From: JAHEEM01 sp036396795
GTDB taxonomy: Bacteria > Pseudomonadota > Gammaproteobacteria > Steroidobacterales > Rariloculaceae
Length of the DNA stretch: 64,000 nucleotides
Reading direction: 5' to 3'
Assembly: GCA_036396795.1 (NCBI GenBank)
Contig: DASWKF010000090.1
Coordinates: 124,001 to 188,000, forward strand
Under the pieces are notes generated by a model. That model saw only the letters and a program-made list of their open reading frames with translations, had not been told where the DNA came from and did not search any database. A program made the translations under genes and the position numbers. This document shows, one piece after another, positions 60,274 to 64,000 of the stretch (the stretch's first letter is position 1; the number at the start of each line of letters is the position of its first letter).

Positions 60274-62922
60274 ATGAGCAATCTTGCATGGCGCAGTCGA
60301 GTCGTCGCTCTAGGGTTTCGCAAGCTGGCGCTGCCATTCGCGGTCATCTCGATGGCCGCATGCAGCGGCGACGGAAGCACGGGGGTCGGAAGCGGTCAGG
60401 ATCCGGATCCGGTCGCCCTCGACTTTCCGATCGCTTACACCAAGGGCCCGCTATTCGACGATCAGATGCAGTTGTTTGCCGATACGGACGTTCGAAACCT
60501 GGTGCGATTCAACGTCGGCACCGACCTCTACATGCGGGATCGCGCATCACCGAGCGCCGCGGAGCGGAATATCACGCTCGAGGAAACGCAAGGAGCCGGC
60601 GACGTCATGGGTGTGGAGATCTCCATCGACGGGACCAAGGTCTTATTCGCGATGCGCGGGCCGTTCGACCCGAATCTCGACGACGAGGATCAGCCGACGT
60701 GGAACATCTGGGAATACGACATTCCGGCCGACACGCTGCGACGCATCATCGCTTCGGATCTGACGGCCGAGGCCGGCCAGGATATCTCGCCCCACTATCT
60801 GCCCGACGGCCGCATCGTCTTCGCTTCCACGCGACAGAGACAATCGAAGGCGATACTGCTCGATGAAGGCAAGCCTCAGTTCGACGCTCTCGACGAGGAG
60901 CGCGATGAGCCCGCATACGTTCTGCACGTCATGGATGCGGACGGCGCGAATTTCCATCAAGTCTCGTTCAATCAAAGTCACGACCTCGAACCGACGGTCT
61001 TGGCCGACGGCCGCGTTCTGTTCAGCCGCTGGGACAACGCCGGCAGCGTCGACGCGATCAACCTCTATTCAATGAGTCCCGACGGCAGTGAGCTCGAGCT
61101 TCTGTACGGCGCGGAGAGCCATCTCACGGGCACGGACGGCAGCGCCGTGCATTTCGTCGGCGCACGCGAGCTCCCTGACGGCCGAATCATGGCGATCGCC
61201 CGGCCGTTCGTGCATCCCGAGCTCGGCGGGGACATCGTCATCATCGATACGCCCAACTTCGTCGAGGTCGAGCAACCCATCGCCGTCAACGCGGGCCTTG
61301 CCGGGCCGGCACAGGTCTCCGCGACGCCGAGCCAGATCCGCACGGATTTGCTTCCCTCGCCGGGCGGACGGTTCAGCTCCGCCTTTCCGCTCTGGGACGG
61401 CACGCAACGCGTCCTCGTGAGCTGGAACATCTGCCGCGTCGTCGACAACGGCTTGATCTTCCCGTGCGACGATGAGCGTCTCGCCGATCCCAATGCGCAG
61501 CTCGCGCCGCCGCTGTACGGCATCTGGATGTACGATCCTATCGATCAAACTCAGCTGCCGATCGTGACCGGCGAGGAAGGTTTGCTGATCAGCGACATCG
61601 TCGCCGCGCAGCCGCGCAGCAACTTGCTGGTCATTCCGGACAAAATACCCGGCGTCGACGTCGACGCGGACCTCGCCGCGGAAGACGTCGGCATTTTGAA
61701 CATTCGCAGCGTCTACGACATCGACGGCATCGATACCGCCGCTCCCGATATCGAGACGCTCGCCGATCCGGCCCAAGCGACGGCCGACCAGCGGCCGGCG
61801 CGTTTTCTGCGCGTGGAAAAGGCAGTGGCATTGCCGGATGAGGACGTCTTGGATTTCGCCAACACGGCTTTCGGGCTCAGCGCGCAGCAAGGTATGCGCG
61901 AGATTCTCGGCTATGCGCCGATCGAGCCGGACGGCTCGGTGCGCATCAAGGTCCCGGCGCGCGTGCCGCTCGCCGTCAGCGTGCTCGACGCCGACGGCAG
62001 GCGCATCACGAGCCGCCACCAGAACTGGTTGCAGGTGCTTCCGGGCGAGGAGCTGCGCTGCAACGGCTGCCACAGCCCCGCCTCCGGTCTGTCGCACGGC
62101 CGCACGGAGAGCTTCGCGTCGGTCTATGCCGGGGCGACCGCCACGGGCGTGCCGTTTCCGAACACCGACTTGGCGCTGTTCACCGACTTCGGCGAGACCA
62201 TGGCCGAAACACGCTCGCGAATCAGCTGCGTGACCGATTGCGCGGTGTTGAACCCGAGCGTCGACCTCGTTTACGACGACGTCTGGACCGACGAGGCCGC
62301 CGCCGGCAGACCCGCAGATCCGAGCTTCAGCTACAGCTATCTCGATCTCGATACGCCGCCGCCGACGTCACTCGAGTGCCTGACCGCGTGGAGCAGCCGC
62401 TGCCGCATCGTCATCAACTACGAGCAACATATTCATCCGTTGTGGAGCCTGCCGCGGCAGGTGCTGGATCCGGATGACCCGATGATCGTGCTCCAGGACA
62501 ACACCTGCACGACTGCCGGCTGTCATACGACCGTCGATGCGATGAACAACACCCAGGTTCCGCAGGCCCAGCTCGATCTGCAAGACGGCCCTTCGCCGGA
62601 CGAGGCGGCTCACTTCAACGCCTATCGCGAGCTGCTGTTCACCGACAACCAGCAGGAGCTCGTCGGCGCGGCATTGCAGGACATCGTGATCGACGTCGGC
62701 CCGGACGCAGACGGCAATCCGATACTCGTCAACGTGCCCGTCGCGCCGTCGATGAGCGTCGCCGGGGCGAACGCCTCGGGCGCGTTTTTCTCACGCTTCG
62801 ATGCCGGCGGCACGCACGAAGACCGGCTGACTCCGGTGGAGCTGCGCTTGATCGCCGAGTGGCTCGATATCGGCGGGCAGTATTTCAACGATCCGTTCGA
62901 CCCCGCAGTGCCTCTGAATTAG
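60274..62922 (+). CDS. HzsA-like propeller lipoprotein with heme motifs
   Basis: The product is 882 residues with a lipobox (VISMAAC, C30). The first 450 residues are a TolB-like beta-propeller (ISPHYLPDGRIVFASTRQRQSK, EPTVLADGRVLFSRWDN, ELPDGRIMAIARP). Then RHQNWLQVLPGEELRCNGCHSP has a canonical heme c motif (C596-H600), in the setting seen in proteins related to hydrazine synthase alpha. Near the end CTTAGCH (C745-H751) has the CX4CH form and may be a further heme site. A true hydrazine synthase is not implied, since no partner subunits are here. It is divergent from the three redox genes at 54308-59769. Confidence 0.8.
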   Translation: MSNLAWRSRVVALGFRKLALPFAVISMAACSGDGSTGVGSGQDPDPVALDFPIAYTKGPLFDDQMQLFADTDVRNLVRFNVGTDLYMRDRASPSAAERNITLEETQGAGDVMGVEISIDGTKVLFAMRGPFDPNLDDEDQPTWNIWEYDIPADTLRRIIASDLTAEAGQDISPHYLPDGRIVFASTRQRQSKAILLDEGKPQFDALDEERDEPAYVLHVMDADGANFHQVSFNQSHDLEPTVLADGRVLFSRWDNAGSVDAINLYSMSPDGSELELLYGAESHLTGTDGSAVHFVGARELPDGRIMAIARPFVHPELGGDIVIIDTPNFVEVEQPIAVNAGLAGPAQVSATPSQIRTDLLPSPGGRFSSAFPLWDGTQRVLVSWNICRVVDNGLIFPCDDERLADPNAQLAPPLYGIWMYDPIDQTQLPIVTGEEGLLISDIVAAQPRSNLLVIPDKIPGVDVDADLAAEDVGILNIRSVYDIDGIDTAAPDIETLADPAQATADQRPARFLRVEKAVALPDEDVLDFANTAFGLSAQQGMREILGYAPIEPDGSVRIKVPARVPLAVSVLDADGRRITSRHQNWLQVLPGEELRCNGCHSPASGLSHGRTESFASVYAGATATGVPFPNTDLALFTDFGETMAETRSRISCVTDCAVLNPSVDLVYDDVWTDEAAAGRPADPSFSYSYLDLDTPPPTSLECLTAWSSRCRIVINYEQHIHPLWSLPRQVLDPDDPMIVLQDNTCTTAGCHTTVDAMNNTQVPQAQLDLQDGPSPDEAAHFNAYRELLFTDNQQELVGAALQDIVIDVGPDADGNPILVNVPVAPSMSVAGANASGAFFSRFDAGGTHEDRLTPVELRLIAEWLDIGGQYFNDPFDPAVPLN

Positions 62923-62924
62923 CT

Positions 62925-63665
62925 ATGCCAAGGGCCGCCGTAATCCTCGCTCTGATCTTGCATTTATCGGCGGGCCCCCTGGCTGCTCAGGACGCCGCGC
63001 GCGAGCTCGTCGTCGAAGACCCCTATATCGAGCTGCACACCGGGCCGGCACAGGTCTATCCGGTTTTCTACGTCGTCGAGCGCGGCGAGCGCGTCGAGGT
63101 GCTGTCGCGGCGCACGGACTGGTTTCGGATCAGAGCGCCCCGCGGACAGGAAGGCTGGGTCAGCGCCACGCAGTTGCAACAGACGCTGCAGCTTACGGGA
63201 GAGCCCGTCGAGGTCCCCGGCTTTACGCTTGCCGATCATGCGGATCGGCGCTGGGAGGTCGGCGCGCTTTACGGCGACTTTGGCGGTGCCAACGTCGTGT
63301 CGCTCTACGGCGCGTTCAGTTTCACCGAGAATCTGTCCGGCGAGCTGTGGTATTCGGACGTCCTGGGGCGATTCTCCAACAGCCAGCTCCTGAGCCTCAA
63401 TGTGGTGCATTTGTTTTTTCCCGAATGGCGCGTTTCCCCGTACTTCACGTTGGGCACCGGAGTCATTCACACCCAGCCCAAGGGTACGATCGTCGCGACG
63501 GTGGATCGCACCGACAACGCGGCTCACGTCGGCGTAGGGGTGAGGACTTATTTGACACGCCGGTTCGTGTTTCGAGCCGAATACAAGACCTACGTCGTGT
63601 TCACGAGTCGCGACGACAACGAGGAGCCAACCGAATGGAAAGCCGGGTTCTCATTCTTCTTCTGA
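62925..63665 (+). CDS. Exported SH3b and beta-barrel outer membrane protein
   Basis: ATG 62925, two bases after the HzsA-like stop, gives 246 residues with a signal peptide (AAVILALILHLSAGPLAAQ). An SH3b domain comes first (PYIELHTGPAQVYPVFYVVERGERVEVLSRRTDWFRIRAPRGQEGWVS). The rest (about 100-246) is amphipathic beta-strand, ending in EWKAGFSFFF, the aromatic end of an outer membrane barrel. It probably spans the outer membrane with the SH3b domain in the periplasm. Co-translated with its neighbours. Confidence 0.82.
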   Translation: MPRAAVILALILHLSAGPLAAQDAARELVVEDPYIELHTGPAQVYPVFYVVERGERVEVLSRRTDWFRIRAPRGQEGWVSATQLQQTLQLTGEPVEVPGFTLADHADRRWEVGALYGDFGGANVVSLYGAFSFTENLSGELWYSDVLGRFSNSQLLSLNVVHLFFPEWRVSPYFTLGTGVIHTQPKGTIVATVDRTDNAAHVGVGVRTYLTRRFVFRAEYKTYVVFTSRDDNEEPTEWKAGFSFFF

Positions 63666-64000
63666 CGAAGGCGCTCGTCATTGCGAGTGTTTCCGGTTGT
63701 GCCCGCTTTCGCGCCGCGGAGGAACCCCCCGTGGCCGACCAGGCGCCGGTCATCGAGCCGGAGCTCGAGCGCCGGGAAATCGAGATCGCCGAGATCGACA
63801 CCGAGGATTTCGAACTCGGGCTGTACGCCGGCCTCATGAGCATCGAGGACTTCGGCGTGGGGACGGTGCTCGGCGCGCGAATCGCATATCACATAACGGA
63901 AAGGTTCTTCATCGAGACGGCCTTAGGTCGGACCGAGGGCGAGGAGACGAGCTTCGAGCGCCTGAGCGGAGCTGCGCAGTTGCTCACAGAAGACGAGCGT
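63635..64000 (+). CDS. Outer membrane beta-barrel lipoprotein, 3' end outside window
   Basis: ATG 63635 lies inside the previous gene (31 bases overlap). The visible 122 residues have a lipobox (LVIASVSGC), a proline- and glutamate-rich linker (EEPPVADQAPVIEPELERREIEIAEI) and the first strands of a barrel (FELGLYAGLMSIEDFGVGTVLGARIAYHITERFFIETALGRTEGEETSFERL). This matches the outer membrane barrel proteins of the myxobacterial-plus type (TIGR04565-like). It continues past the window end. Function unknown. Confidence 0.7.
   Translation, partial: MESRVLILLLTKALVIASVSGCARFRAAEEPPVADQAPVIEPELERREIEIAEIDTEDFELGLYAGLMSIEDFGVGTVLGARIAYHITERFFIETALGRTEGEETSFERLSGAAQLLTEDER

Noticed and set aside
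60274..62922. True hydrazine synthase and anammox metabolism
   Set aside because: Only one protein has the HzsA-like plan; there are no beta/gamma subunits or hydrazine dehydrogenase, and the other genes are gammaproteobacterial.

Overview
The window is 64 kb of GC-rich chromosomal DNA. It is densely coded on both strands, and I recognise no tRNA, rRNA, CRISPR array, insertion sequence or phage gene. A 328-residue SrkA/YihE kinase, PpnN (YgdH), UbiX, FolE, a PilA-type pilin and aspartate/tyrosine aminotransferase point to Gammaproteobacteria. The many secreted 'DLxGVW' and DUF6152 proteins, amidases and class-C-type serine hydrolases are typical of little-studied, mostly uncultured, environmental gammaproteobacteria of the Steroidobacter/Woeseia kind. 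That placement is inference.

Layout. 1-6162 (+): truncated amidase, two DLxGVW secreted proteins, a DUF6152 protein and a serine hydrolase. 6184-9572 (-): DLxGVW and DUF6152 proteins, a secreted F420-type oxidoreductase, and an S9 peptidase pseudogene that has lost its catalytic core. 9662-18743: esterase, sterol-desaturase-like hydroxylase, PLP decarboxylase, an M16 protease pair, nitroreductase, DMT transporter and SrkA. 18865-25591 (+): an exported molybdenum hydroxylase locus (large subunit, Tat-tagged 2Fe-2S subunit, second large subunit, FAD subunit) with two near-identical promoters. 25669-29420: a natural DUF6152-DLxGVW fusion, a small membrane protein, a serine hydrolase and an orphan TRAP binding protein.

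29436-37744 (-) looks like one GntR-controlled operon. It encodes a GntR/FCD repressor, a thiamine-diphosphate acyl-CoA lyase/decarboxylase, a formyl-CoA transferase homologue, an ADP-forming acyl-CoA synthetase, a CitE-like lyase and PpnN. The first enzymes fit a formyl-CoA shuttle: the transferase loads an acid with CoA from formyl-CoA, and the lyase or decarboxylase regenerates formyl-CoA. The acid may be oxalate or a 2-hydroxy acid. 37757-48197 is metabolic and transport: quinone oxidoreductase, pyruvate carboxylase, divergent Nramp-like transporter, aminotransferase, MFS, BKACE enzyme, modA remnant and UbiX. 48226-52448: pilin, a small ORF, FolE, XdhC (probable maturation factor for the molybdenum enzyme 25 kb away) and a LysR regulator.

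52449-54307 holds an unusual dispersed element. Hairpins have a conserved ~33-nt core but stems of different sequence, each stem nearly or perfectly self-complementary. Copies flank a zinc-ribbon/methyltransferase/PqqD-like gene, and another lies at 18773. 54308-64000 is a divergent envelope redox locus. A Tat-exported protein, a LamG diheme lipoprotein and a monoheme cytochrome lie on the minus strand. A HzsA-like propeller lipoprotein with heme motifs, an SH3b/beta-barrel protein and a second outer-membrane lipoprotein, cut by the window end, lie on the plus strand.
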